Of a DNA stretch of 64,000 nucleotides, positions 22,112 through 32,293 are shown piece after piece (position 1 is the stretch's first letter; each line of letters starts with the position of its first letter). The DNA comes from Saturnia japonica (Eukaryota; Arthropoda; Insecta; Lepidoptera; Saturniidae), in assembly GCA_033032175.1 (NCBI GenBank), contig CM065309.1, positions 13,826,001-13,890,000 of the forward strand, written 5' to 3'. Position numbers and translations under genes: made by a program. Below the pieces are notes generated by a model. It did no database searches. It was not told where the DNA came from and saw nothing but the letters and a program-made list of their open reading frames with translations.

Positions 22112-23410
22112 CAGGTGGGCCAAAAAGATTAGCGAATATTAAAAAATAATAAAAAAAAAACTAAATACAATACACATCTTTATTTCAATTAAAATAAACA
22201 TCTGGGAAATTTATTTCTTAAAAATTACATCATTCAGGTGTGCACCATCCCGCTGCAAACATTCCTCGTATCTGAACCTCAAATTGTTAAAAGCTCGCTG
22301 ACACATTGCGCGAGGAATAGCTGCCATTTCTTCATCTTCAACTAGTTAATCGTGGCCGGGTTATTGCAGTAGACTCTACTTTTCAGGTATCCCTACATGA
22401 AACAGTCCGGTGGCGTTAGATGCGGACTTCTAGGCGACCATGCAATGTCACCTCGGCGCGAAATCAGTTTCCCAGCAAACATCTCGTTTACGTCCGCCAA
22501 CGAAGCATTAGATGTATGACATATCGCACCATCTTGACGAAACCACGTCGCACGATTATAGGCTTCAAATTGTTGCAGTTGCGGAAAGAAAAAAATCCTT
22601 AACATGGCTATGTATCGGTCGGAATTTACAGTGACAGATTGCCTTTGTTGATTTTTAAAGAAATTGGCTCCGATAATTCCATGTGCTGATATGGTCGCCC
22701 AAACGGTTACTTTCGGCGAATGCAGAGGCTTTTGATGTTTTGCACGTGGGTTCTCTGCATCCCAGTAACGGCAATTCTGTTTATTGACATGCCCATTTAA
22801 GTGAAAATGGGCTTCGTCGGAGAACAAAATATTGTTGAAACTCTGAAAGCGTTCCAACATTGTTTCAACAAAAGCTCGTCGTAAAATTGGGTCATTTGGC
22901 AGTAATTCCTGCACAAGTTGAATTTTATACTGGTGCAAATTCAAATCTTTCAACAAAATGCGACGTAAAAATGTTCAGGACACCACAAGTTCAGCTGATC
23001 GCTTGCAAGTCGATAGACAAAGATTACGTTGAACTGAAGCTCTAACTTGTTCAATTGTCTTCCGTTCTTGTTGACCGTGGGTGTCTCGCAGGCTTCTGTT
23101 TGAAGTCGAACCAGTTGCTTCGAATTTTCTGTCCCACGATCGAATCACACTTTCCTTCGAACATTGATTTACGTCATGTAATCCAAACTCACGCCGAAAT
23201 AAACGTCGAACAATAGCGCACGAATCGCCATTTTATTGCGTCGGATGTCTTAACACACTTATTCCAAATGTATGGCGCATAGAACACTTCAAGGCCAACG
23301 AGCCGTGCCGCGCCGATAACCTGACTCATTAATTTCTCTAACTCGCTTACGTCGCGTACCATTTTGCTGCGACGCGCTGTGGTATAAATTTGAGTTAACT
23401 CAATGTGCAA
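22112..23410 (-). pseudogene. DD41D (rosa-like) Tc1/mariner transposase, decayed
   Basis: The left end starts 'CAGGTGGGCCAAAAAGATTA' just after a TA. The minus-strand transposase reads, from the N terminus, 'NGDSCAIVRRLFRREFGLHD', 'VIRSWDRKFEATGSTSNRSL', then the open frame 22393-22956 with 'NNILFSDEAHFHLNGHVNKQ' (first Asp), 'ATWFRQDGAICHTSNASLAD' (second Asp) and 'SPRSPHLTPPDCF' (third Asp, 41 residues after the second). The C-terminal part at 22210-22390 continues in other frames with stops. It is a relative of the intact element at 30620, with about half of the positions matching by eye. No matching right TIR was found; R1-like sequence begins near 23450. Confidence 0.82.
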
Positions 23411-23449
23411 GCACAGTAAGCTGCGCTTGAGTTAGGTATTGAGTTGGGG

Positions 23450-24770
23450 GGTGCGAGTCAGGAACCTCCGCGTGGTGCATCCCGGGCAACGTCGGCCGCT
23501 TTTCGGCTTTTCGCTTTTTGTTCGCTTTTTAATACCTGACGAGGGGTAGGGCTTCATCTAGCATCCCTCTGAATATCAGAGGGGGCCAACAGACGTAGCG
23601 TAGGTGGGCCTGATGTGCACTAGCACTGCCGTCAGACAAGGTAAGTGGGGTATTTTACCTCACTTACAACCGCCGTTCTCGTAATCCCATCGGAGTGTAG
23701 TGGTCATGTCCCGCGGCTTCGTATGGGACCGAGGGTCTTGGCTTAACCGCCCGGACCGCGAGGAAGAAAACCTTTATAAAAATTTCCTCAATCCTAAGCG
23801 GCGGCGCACCGCGAGAGGATGCATGGCTGATGGGTTGATCAGTCGTTAGTGCGACCCCCGTCAGAGAACCGGCCGACTCTCTTGACGGGTTATTCTAGGC
23901 TTACCCCTGGGTGGACCACTTTTCCCCCATACTCGTGGGATTCAAAATGAATAATACAATCTTTAAAACTCTAAACGTTAGGTTAAGTAGGTTAAGTGGG
24001 GTAGATAGTTATGGCAGAAGTGGGGGGGGGGGGGTAAGAAGCGTACTGGTGAGCCGCTTGACGCAGAACAAAGCCCAGTTGTGGCCGCGAAGGTGACAAC
24101 GGCTCAAAGGGGGGCACGTCACGGATCAGGCCGCTCTCAGAGCGCTGGACGCCCAGTAAAAGGAGGAGGAACTACCTCGATTAAACCCTTCGTGAAGGAG
24201 CCAGTTTCAGGGGCAATCGCGGATGTCGATGTCGTGGTGTCTGTGTATGAAGGCACTGATATCGAGAATATGGATGCGGAGACCCTGAGGGTCCTTGCAA
24301 ATAATAACGTGGTCAGCATACTTGATGTATGTCGCACTTCAGATAACCTGAAGGGGACTTATATCAAGGCCCTCAAGGGAGCAGCCAAGTCCCTGAAAGA
24401 GGTAGTGGACTCGCTCTTGGAGCGAACTATCAGCGAGGAGACTGCACACCTCAGACGGGAGACGAGGGTCCTCCGAAAACAGGTAGAGGACCTGAAGGAG
24501 GAGGTTCTCGCGTGGCGTCGTGAGGCGAGCGAGAGGAAGGCGATGCCTCCACCTCCTCCGCCTCCAGCTTCAGCTCCACCACCGCCGACAGTACCTCCGG
24601 CGGCGGAATGGAAACAGGCCTTGGCTGGGGCCGTAGCTGAACTACGGAATATATGGGGCCAGGTTCTGGATGCCCGTTTCGCTAACAATGAGGATAGGCT
24701 CTTCCCGGCGCCGGTAATTCGTCCACCGTTGGTCTAGGAATGCCGGAACTCCCAGGTCTGGGTCACTAGT
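23450..24770 (+). mobile_element. R1-like non-LTR retrotransposon, 5' end only
   Basis: A GC-rich block that contrasts sharply with the AT-rich flanks. About 570 bp of apparent 5'UTR, with features such as 'ATCCCTCTGAATATCAGAGG', lead into a gag-like ORF1 (24081-24737). Nothing of ORF2 (endonuclease or RT) follows; AT-rich sequence resumes near 24800. Most LINE relics keep the 3' end and lose the 5' end, so this 5'-only fragment is unusual. The word 'GTAATTCGTC' occurs at both 24714 and 24791, close to the break. Confidence 0.65.
24081..24737 (+). pseudogene. R1-clade-like ORF1 (gag) fragment
   Basis: About 218 open codons without an ATG start. The order is a basic N-terminal region ('QRGARHGSGRSQSAGRPVKG'), an acidic stretch ('VYEGTDIENMDAETLRVLAN'), a helical block 'GTYIKALKGAAKSLKEVVDS', a coiled coil ('RRETRVLRKQVEDLKEEVLA'), and a Pro-rich linker with P8. 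It stops at TAG 24735-24737 before any zinc knuckle. The coiled coil after a 'GT..K.LK.AA.SL.E.VD.L..RT.SEE' block is what R1-clade gag proteins show; the assignment is from recalled pattern. A 13-G run (24022-24034) lies between an upstream ATG (24011) and this frame, and an indel there probably shifted the start out of frame. Confidence 0.65.
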
Positions 24771-25724
24771 GAGCTTAGCTCCCGACGCGCAGTAATTCGT
24801 CATAGGTTTTGCTAAGAGGGATTACTTAGATCGCGCGTAATTTTGTATTCGTGATATCTTCTACAGTATTTATTTAAATGGAAAACTGTAAAGGATAATT
24901 TTAATCATCTACATTAAATGCCCAAGATAACTAACTAACTTATCTGGATAAAAATGCGTGTTGCGCAAAATGTTGCGTAGTTTAAAAGATCTCGAAAGAT
25001 AGATAGCGGGAAACGACTTCATTTTATACTATGCATCGTTAGATTGTTACGGGAAAACCTAATCTCTTTTCTTGTGATTTTTTTTTTTCTCTTTAAATCC
25101 TGGCAACAAAGTTTCAAAGATCAAAGATCAGTTATCAAATCCAATTAAAAAATCATTATCAAATTGGCATTTTCTGATGCGGAATTCCGAGTCCGAATTG
25201 CGTTATGGTGTGGATTTATATTGAATTATGCAATTCAACTATTAACTTTATAACCTACGGACTAAATTATTACTATTAATAAATAGTAGATAATAATATC
25301 CGCCTGTAAGTGTCCCACTGCTAGGCAAAGGCCTCTTTCCAAGGAAAGGTACGGGTTTCATCACCACACCAGCCCACGAGGTATTGGCGATTTTAAACAC
25401 CGAGAAATCTACAGTTTTACTTATATTTTTCCACAAACAATGGCTCTGGGTCCATTAGAGGCTTTGTCAGCTCCACCGGGCTTGGTTGGTTTATCAAGAC
25501 GATTGATGGTTCGTTGACTATGTTAGGATCCAATAAGTAAGCTGTGCTCGAGCCATTAACTACCGGAAAGTGCAGAACAACGTCTAGCGGGCCAGTTAGT
25601 ATCTATAATATATAGATAGATCTATATATATAATAGATAGATAAATACAAAACCAGTTAAATATATGTTTTGTAAAAAAACTAAACACCTTAGTTTATAG
25701 TAACAATAAGAAAAGTAAATTGAT
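24771..25724. other. Non-coding with one repeat tail
   Basis: AT-rich. The part 25281-25435 ('TCCGCCTGTAAGTGTCCCAC', 'TGCTAGGCAAAGGCCTCTTT') is a well-known form of lepidopteran RTE/SINE 3' sequence, here on the + strand and diverged. Nothing else is recognised. Confidence 0.45.
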
Positions 25725-26045
25725 ACATAAATTACGTCTCTTTTCCAACTAAGTAGGCAGAGACGACGTTCTTCCACTTGCTACGATCCTGGCTTATGTC
25801 TTTCGCTTCTTGAATATTCATCAATCCTTTTATGCATGCTCGTCGGTTTAGAGTATTTTTGGCCTGACCTTTCTTCAAAACATCCCCGATTTGATCGTGG
25901 AACGTTCGTCTAGACTCTAGACTCTGGGCCTTCCACTTCAAACGTTTTCCATTCACACTCTTCTTATAAATCCATCTAGTCACTCTTATTTCATTTATCC
26001 TTTGTACATTCCCTAACCATTTAAGCATTCCTTTCTCAATCTATG
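25725..26045 (-). pseudogene. LINE (RTE-like) C-terminal coding fragment
   Basis: A 98-codon minus-strand frame reads 'MLKWLGNVQRINEIRVTRWI', 'FHDQIGDVLKKGQAKNTLNR' and 'RACIKGLMNIQEAKDISQDR' then 'SKWKNVVSAYLVGKET'. It resembles the C-terminal end of insect non-LTR polymerases (R.RWLGHV.RM.E.R ... DQI.DVLKKGQ...TRNRRAC...LM...EA...C.DRSKW...VSAYP.G). It is open for its length but truncated upstream. Clade assignment to RTE is tentative. Confidence 0.65.
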
Positions 26046-27140
26046 TTAATACCTACATCATTGAGCACATTTATTATTAACGACATTAAAACATAAACTT
26101 TAGCATACAGTTAGCCAAAGTTTACCCAAGTACCTATACGTACTATATTCGTGACTCGTGAGGCACGAGTATATAGGAATCTTAATAAGAAAAAAATAAT
26201 ATAAGTATACAAAATCTATAAATCCGTAGATTCACGTTTTACGAATATTATTATTAGGTCTGTTGCGAATCATTACGATGAACTGGTTTGTTTCTATCCA
26301 GTTATTATAATACGTTTAACTCTTCCGACACAAAATTAACAATAAAAATCGACGGTCGTTTATAGTGACATATAGAAACCAGTTGAATAATATTATTCCA
26401 TAATCCTGCCTTTTACATAAAACTGTTCATTTAAAACTAGGAAATTGTTAAATAAATTTTAAACATTGGAAAATCTAGTCAAGATTTATTTAATAATCCG
26501 CCTTTGTGATACTTTACAACACTTTTACTTTGTAACGGCCTCTGTTCATACGAATACATTGGATTTATTAATCAAATTCTAAATAAGTACGACTATGACT
26601 TGGGTATCAAACTTGTGTGTCCTTGTACTACTCGATGTCCTAAATACAAACCTTACTAACTAGCTAAGTACTTTACGAATACATGAAAATAAATTATCCA
26701 GATGCTATTTCAGTAACTATAGATGGTGTAAATTGCTAATTAATATCCACTGAGGTATTATGTATCTACTACGTACTAGAGCAGCTATTACAAACAAAAA
26801 TTGTTCTCCACTTAAGACCAGTGTTTCCATTTTTAGGGATTTAACCCTTTTTTAGGGCGAAACGACTAAAATTATGCATGACTTAGGGCATTTTAAATTT
26901 TTCAGTAACTTAAGGAATTTTAGTTACCCTAAATTAAATTAAAGGAAAAGATAGATTCAATGTTAAAATAAGTTAAAGTATATAATACATAGTTAAAGAA
27001 GTATTGAATAAAAAAGATATACAACAAGAGCTCACTCAGCAAAATTATTAAATCATGAAGCTAACAGAGAATAAATTTTAAACTGAGAAGGTGAATTTCC
27101 AAATATGTCAATTGTTTCAATTGTTCTAAAGACTTGTCTT
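26046..27140. other. Non-coding, nothing recognised
   Basis: AT-rich throughout. 'TTTAGGGATTTAACCCTTTT' and further TTAGGG-type words (26836-26910) recur but do not form an array. No exon or element boundary seen. Confidence 0.4.
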
Positions 27141-27144
27141 TTTC

Positions 27145-28090
27145 ATAATGGGTGATACAATCAGATTGCGTCCTCTCGCTGTCAAAACTGCCTGCATCCG
27201 TCTGGGCATACTTTTTATTAAATTGTCATTGAAACTTTGTGGCATTCGGTTCCATTCTTCAACCAATGCAGTTTTAAGGTCCCTTTGGTTAGGATTTCTT
27301 TGTTTAATTTGTTTTCCCAGTTAATCTCAAACATTAAAGTACTCCGATACTACCGCCGCAGCATGAGGATGAGCATTATCGTGCATTAAAAGAAAATGAT
27401 CCTCCATGAATTAGCCAAAAGGCATCACAATCTGCTCTAAAATGTTTGTTACGTATCTTGCTGCAGTCAGCGATCTGTTTTCTTCGATGTGTAGCTCCGT
27501 ACGTACTCCTAAGCAAATACAACCTCATACCATTACGGTTCCTCTACCTTAAGACTCTCTTCCAACAATGTTACACTCGGTGTATCTTTCTCCGAGTCAT
27601 TTCTATACTTTGAACCTTACATCATCTTACTTAAGGTAGAATCTGGACTCGTCAGCAAAGAGTACTTTTCCCCAAGCATCATTATTTCAATTTCGATGCG
27701 AACAAGCATAGATGGACCGAGCTACACGATGTCTTGCGGTGAGCAAGGGACCTCTGGCAGGCAAAGTATACGGGCCCCTATTCCAGCCGCCTTAAGTCTT
27801 CTTCTAATCGTTTTGATTCTAACCGTCACTCATCGAACTTCCTGCAAGCTTTTTCATACCTCGGAAAAGGTCGAAGTGTGGTTTCTGAGGACACTGCTTA
27901 CAATAAATCTGTTGTCTCTCTTTGTTGTTACTCTTTTGCGACCTTGTCCTTTACGTCTTATATATTCTTCAGTCGACCAGTATCGTTTAATATTGCGAAA
28001 AATCACAGTCTTGAACACTTGTAATGTTTGAGCCACTTCATTGTAAGTGTAACCATTTTCAATTAAAGTTACATCTTTAGACACCTGAAC
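27145..28090 (-). pseudogene. Tc1-like transposase, degenerate copy
   Basis: From the N terminus (minus strand): the helix-turn-helix 'TLIENGYTYNEVAQTLQVFK' and 'NIKRYWSTEEYIRRKGQGRK', 'RDNRFIVSSVLRNHTSTFSE', first catalytic block 'GKVLFADESRFYLK', then 'YTECNIVGRES', 'VRTELHIEENRSLTAARYVT', second block 'HFLLMHDNAHPHAAAVVSEY', and 'LGKQIKQRNPNQRDLKTALV', 'EEWNRMPQSFNDNLIKSMPR'. The segment carrying the third catalytic residue (PDLNPIEH) is deleted between 'SEYFNV' and 'LGKQI', and several stops interrupt the frame. The extreme N terminus is cut off at about 28089 by other sequence. Confidence 0.8.
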
Positions 28091-28824
28091 AGGGCCGTCC
28101 TTATCCGGGGGGTGCAAGGGGTTTGACGCACCCGGGCGCAGAGTCCTAGGGAGCACAAGCTGATCGACATAAGTGTTAATAGGCATCTACTAGCCTACTC
28201 ACAACAACCTTCACTAACCCTGTAGTCCACGCAAGCAAAGCCTCGAGCACAGCTAATTAATTAAATTACTGCACGTATTGTCGATTTAATGGAAGTTCAT
28301 TGATACCTCTGCTATAGAAATCCTTAGAAAGGCAATCAATGAACTTGGTTTGGTGAATATGGTGAGTGACGGAGAGTGTCAAGTCGTAACTCCTATAGTT
28401 TTGAGAAAGTTCGTTATGCGGTGTATGGTGCGGAGTAGACTAAAACAATTCAAAAGTCTCTGTTGTTTGACAGCGACCATGTCTATCATCATTTACAATT
28501 TTTCAGAGTACACCTCTGCAGTAATTGTTATGCCAGGACTCAAGAAGTTGTACAATGCCGGGCATCGTTATGTACATGTTAAACACTACCTGTGACAAAA
28601 GCAGAAGGTTAAAAATATTTTTTAAAATTGAAAATAATAACAACTATTTACGGTTAACCGAAACCCAAGATAGATTGTAGGTTGACCTTTATAAGTATAG
28701 AATAACAGGTTTATGATAAAATGACATTATTTTAAAAGATTCAGAACTCGAGAGCTCGAAAAATTGAGATAGATTCATAACTATTTGTTTGTATTTTATG
28801 GAAATAATTTAATGAATCATTACG
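28089..28824. other. Non-coding with a GC-rich repeat start
   Basis: 'CAGGGCCGTCCTTATCCGGG' at 28089 followed by 'GCACCCGGGCGC' looks like the end of another dispersed element (possibly hAT-related) abutting the Tc1 copy. An 81-codon plus-strand frame at 28350-28595 has no recognisable domain. It may belong to that element. Confidence 0.35.
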
Positions 28825-29215
28825 TTTTGTAGGTCTTTTAAATGTCTACAATTGTTTAGTACATTAATTTGCTATATTTCTTATGGCTTAACTCAGCATA
28901 TGCCATTTAAGCTCTAGAATTGATTGGCCATGACCAGTTTTATTTGATTTGTGCGGAACCCTAATTCTGTTTGTAAAATAAAAGTAGCCTAAGTTACTTC
29001 CTATAAATTCAGCTATCTACCAGTGAAAGTCCCTTCAAAATCGGTCCAACCGTTTCGGAGATTACCCTGAACAAACAGACAGACAGACAGACAATTTTTT
29101 TTTAATGGGTGTTTTATTATAGATATCGTACATACTTTCATATGTATTTAGTAAAAAGCTGTTATTTTGACATTACAAACAGACACTTCAATTTTATTTA
29201 TTGTATAAATGAAGT
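28825..29215 (+). repeat. Dispersed repeat family A, long copy
   Basis: Same block order as 21660-22060: 'GTAGGTCTTTTAAATGTCTA', 'CAGCATATGCCATTTAAGCT', 'AAATCGGTCCAACCGTTTCG', a (CAGA)n run near 29078, 'TTACAAACAGACACTTCAAT' and 'TTTATTTATTGTATAAATG'. Confidence 0.7.
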
Positions 29216-30617
29216 TCACACACTTCATCTTGTGTAAATGAAATATTGCAAATAGAAGTACATTGAACAGCAGAAACACTTTGAATTTCGATTGATGGTG
29301 GGTTAATGTATGAATATAACGAAACATCCGCATTTGTCTTTCAATTCCACTAGTTTCTGTTTGAGACGCTCCTTCTAGCTCTTAAGACTGCTGGTCTCGT
29401 TATACTAGCAGTAGTTGATTTGAAAAAAAAAAAAGAAGAAAAATATATTTTTCAAAAATCCTCTGCTACAATGGCAGCACTAATTGAACATTAAATTATT
29501 AGCTCATGCGAATTCCGCTGCTACTGTATCATAACGCAGTCACGAACGGTACACTGCTAGCTTAATTACAAGTTAGCAGTGTTCTCATTTTTGATCCACC
29601 TATCACAGCACTAAATATCTGTTTTCAGCACTAAATTAGCACTAAATGAGCACTAAATTTTGATCAAAAAAACGAGTGATTCTGCCGACTTGACCTTTCT
29701 AGCTTTACAGACGTTCCTTGGTTTTGTTGTTAAATGTATCCATTATTTTCTTTTCAATATGTTGTACTTCAGATTTAATCATTTTTCGTGTATCATCTAA
29801 GGTAATTTGTGTTGTCAAAACCGAAGTACTCGTACCTTTCTTGTGAACATGTGTTAGGAGTAATCACATTTCTAGTTTTAGGTTGTTTGCTACTGCAAAC
29901 TGTATACATCAACGTAGTTTTATAATCTGGTTTTTAATGTCTGAGTACTTATTTTTAAAGTTAATATTATAGAATAGAGAACATTTATACATTTCATAAT
30001 TTCGTTCTTAGTAATATTGATTGAAGAAACTGCACAGATGGAAATATTTTTCGATCTTGTTTTAGACATTTATATTGTGGCTTTCTTCCTAAACGTATTA
30101 AGATATATAATTTTAGATAGGGAATAATAAATAATATAATAATTAAACACCCGGCTGGTAGAGTAACTTTTCAATACAACACTAGAAGTAGCCCCACATC
30201 GTTTTTTGGAACGAAGTTCCTTACGGCAGGCTTGGAGGAGATAGGGATTTTGCTGCACGACCGAACTGAAAAAAATGTGATAGTAAAACCGTAAAAAAAG
30301 TTCGTGAAATAAAACCGTTAAATGATACGTGCGCAGGCGCGACAGTCGTATACACAAGCGAGTAGTGTATAATACCTTTTTTTGTAATTATTTCTATTTT
30401 TATGTTGTCAAACAAAAATATAGAGACATATTTTGTTATTTTAATTGATAATTTGAATTACGATTTATTTTTTTATTTTACGTAATTTATTATTTCCTAA
30501 AACACTGAATTTCCTAAATACTTTCCTGTACTTAAATAAAAACTAATCAGCAAAATTCTATCAAGAAAACCTACATAAAATTGAGCATGATTTTTTTTTT
30601 GCAAATTGTGTCGATTA
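29216..30617. other. Non-coding between repeats
   Basis: AT-rich. 'AGCACTAAAT' words repeat four times at 29608-29665. The palindrome-like 'GGAACGAAGTTCCTT' at 30208-30222 recurs reversed at 31934-31948 on the other side of the DD41D element. Minus-strand frames of up to 95 codons at 30070-30415 show no domain. Confidence 0.4.
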
Positions 30618-30619
30618 TA

Positions 30620-30651
30620 CAAGTTGTCCAAAAAGGGTATCGGGTATTTGT
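30620..30651 (+). repeat. Terminal inverted repeat, DD41D element, transposase 3' side
   Basis: Starts CAAGTTGTCC after TA. It pairs with 31891-31922 with three mismatches, at positions 5, 12 and 13 of the repeat. Confidence 0.92.
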
Positions 30652-30726
30652 AAGTTCAATAAAACAAAAATTATTTGTATGCAATAAAAAAGTTTATTGT
30701 TTATTATTAGCATATGAATTGGAGAA

Positions 30727-31806
30727 TTATTTGGAAAAGATGATGTTATCCAAATGATGACCGTTACGTTGCTGGCACTCTTCTAAACGGAAACGAAGAT
30801 TGGCGATAACACGTTGACACATAGCTATCGATATTGCTGCCATTTCTGACCTGATGTTTTGCTTTAACTGGGTTAGATTCGTCGGATTATTTTGATAAAC
30901 CTTACTTTTAAGGTATCCCCATGCAAAATAGTCAAGCGGGCTAAGGTCGGGGCTTCTGGGAGGCCAGTTGATGTTACCTCTTCGCGAAATGACTTTATTA
31001 GGGAATAATTCGTTAACAACTTCCATTGAGTCATTTGAGGTATGGCAAGTGGCCCCATCTTGCTGGAACCACGTTCTTGAGTTGAAACCTGCAAACTCCT
31101 GCAACTCTGGGACCAAAAAATTTCGCAACATATCGCAATAACGGTCACTATTCACATTAATTGCTCGGCCTCGTTGATCTTCATGAAAATAAAGACCAAT
31201 TATGCCTTTAGCAGACATAGCGGCCCAAACAACGACCTTTGGGCTATGCAGGGGTCGTTCATGCTTTCGTCTCGGATTCTCCACTGCCCAGTACCGACAA
31301 TTCTGCTTATTAACATGACCATTCAGGTGAAAATTTGCTTCGTCACTGAACAGTATGTTGTTAAAGTTATTAAATCGCTGCAGCATTTCGTTCGCAAAAT
31401 TCAGTCGATTAGCATAGTCCGTATCCTTCAATTCTTGAACCAATTGAATTTTATAGGCTTTTAGATGTAAGTCTTTCTTTAAAATCGAATGTAAAGACGA
31501 TTTTTTGATGTTCAACGCTTGGCTTCGCTTTCGGATGGATAAAGACGGATTTTGACGAACCGACGCCTCAACTTCTTCAATTGTTTCTTCATCGCGAACT
31601 GAACGAGGACGACCAGAGTTTTGAATTTTAACTGTCGCACCTGTATTCTCGAACATCCTGATCCATTTCCTAATGCTATCGTCGCTTGGCGCGTGGCGTA
31701 TACGATATTCCGCACGATAAAGACGTTGAGCAGTCACTATTGAATCACCATTACGATAATACGCTCGTACGCAAAATTCGCGATGCGTCCCCGAGTACTG
31801 TTCCAT
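30727..31806 (-). CDS. DD41D transposase, apparently intact (359 aa)
   Basis: An uninterrupted ORF from ATG to stop. The N-terminal 60 residues ('FCVRAYYRNGDSIVTAQRLY', 'SIRKWIRMFENTGATV') form the first helix-turn-helix. A GRPRS motif follows at residues 65-69, then a second helical DNA-binding region to about residue 115. The catalytic core has Asp155 in 'ILFSDEANFHLNGHVNKQNC', Asp250 in 'TWFQQDGATCHTSNDS' and Asp292 in 'PPRSPDLSPLDYFAWGYLK'. The spacing between the last two is 41 residues, which defines the DD41D group (rosa). About 360 residues is normal. The protein would bind its TIRs and carry out cut-and-paste transposition in the nucleus. No key residue is missing. Confidence 0.92.
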   Translation of the reverse strand: MEQYSGTHREFCVRAYYRNGDSIVTAQRLYRAEYRIRHAPSDDSIRKWIRMFENTGATVKIQNSGRPRSVRDEETIEEVEASVRQNPSLSIRKRSQALNIKKSSLHSILKKDLHLKAYKIQLVQELKDTDYANRLNFANEMLQRFNNFNNILFSDEANFHLNGHVNKQNCRYWAVENPRRKHERPLHSPKVVVWAAMSAKGIIGLYFHEDQRGRAINVNSDRYCDMLRNFLVPELQEFAGFNSRTWFQQDGATCHTSNDSMEVVNELFPNKVISRRGNINWPPRSPDLSPLDYFAWGYLKSKVYQNNPTNLTQLKQNIRSEMAAISIAMCQRVIANLRFRLEECQQRNGHHLDNIIFSK

Positions 31807-31890
31807 CGTGACTAAAACTCCACAAAATGGCGGACGCCACGAACCCCTCCCCGCACCCTTTAGACGCCCCGTTTCGAATATGGCGCGAAA

Positions 31891-31922
31891 ACAAATACCC
31901 GATACCCTTACTGGACACCTTG
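31891..31922 (-). repeat. Terminal inverted repeat, DD41D element, transposase 5' side
   Basis: On the minus strand it begins CAAGGTGTCC. It is the partner of 30620-30651 and is followed on the + strand by TA. Confidence 0.92.
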
Positions 31923-31970
31923 TACATTAGCCGAAGGAACTTCGTTCCTACCTGGTGTCCCACGACACCA

Positions 31971-32040
31971 CATTTTTTTTTTCTGAATGACTATACTGTT
32001 CGCCTTAGGGGCTCTAAAGCCGCTGCGACTTTTACAGCTT
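31971..32040 (-). mobile_element. Very short 5'-truncated Jockey-family 3' end
   Basis: A T-tract followed by 'GACTATACTGTTCGCCTTAG' and 'GCCGCTGCGACTTTTACAGC' matches the first bases inside the poly(A) end of the full-length Jockey element ('GACTACACTGTTAGCCTTAG', 'GCCGCTGCGGCTTTTACAGC'). About 60 bp survive. Confidence 0.65.
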
Positions 32041-32293
32041 ATTTATTTATTTAAAACACCAACAAGAATTAGATTTTGACAAATTATAAAATTACCAACA
32101 AAAAAAGACTCTAAACAAATGCAATCTTAATTATAGGAGTTTATGACATAATTTTACAGATGAGCAATTATAATAATTAATTAAAAAAGAGCAGGAATGA
32201 ATTTGGTAATACAATGAGAGAAAAAACGAAATATGTACTTTAAAATTAAACTTTAACAAATTAAATCACAACAAATAAAAAAATGAATATAAT

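Larger units (their letters stand above)
30620..31922 (-). mobile_element. Complete DD41D (rosa-like) Tc1/mariner transposon
   Basis: A 1303-bp element with 32-bp terminal inverted repeats (30620-30651 and 31891-31922, 29 of 32 matching; core 'AAGGGTATCGGGTATTTGT' identical). It is flanked on each side by TA (30618-30619 and 31923-31924), the target duplication of this superfamily. A single long transposase ORF fills the interior on the minus strand with short untranslated ends. All parts needed for cut-and-paste transposition appear present. Confidence 0.92.

Noticed and set aside
24359..24688. 109-codon minus-strand frame opposite the R1-like gag
   Set aside because: Low-complexity Gly/Ala run caused by the Pro-rich linker on the + strand; a shadow.
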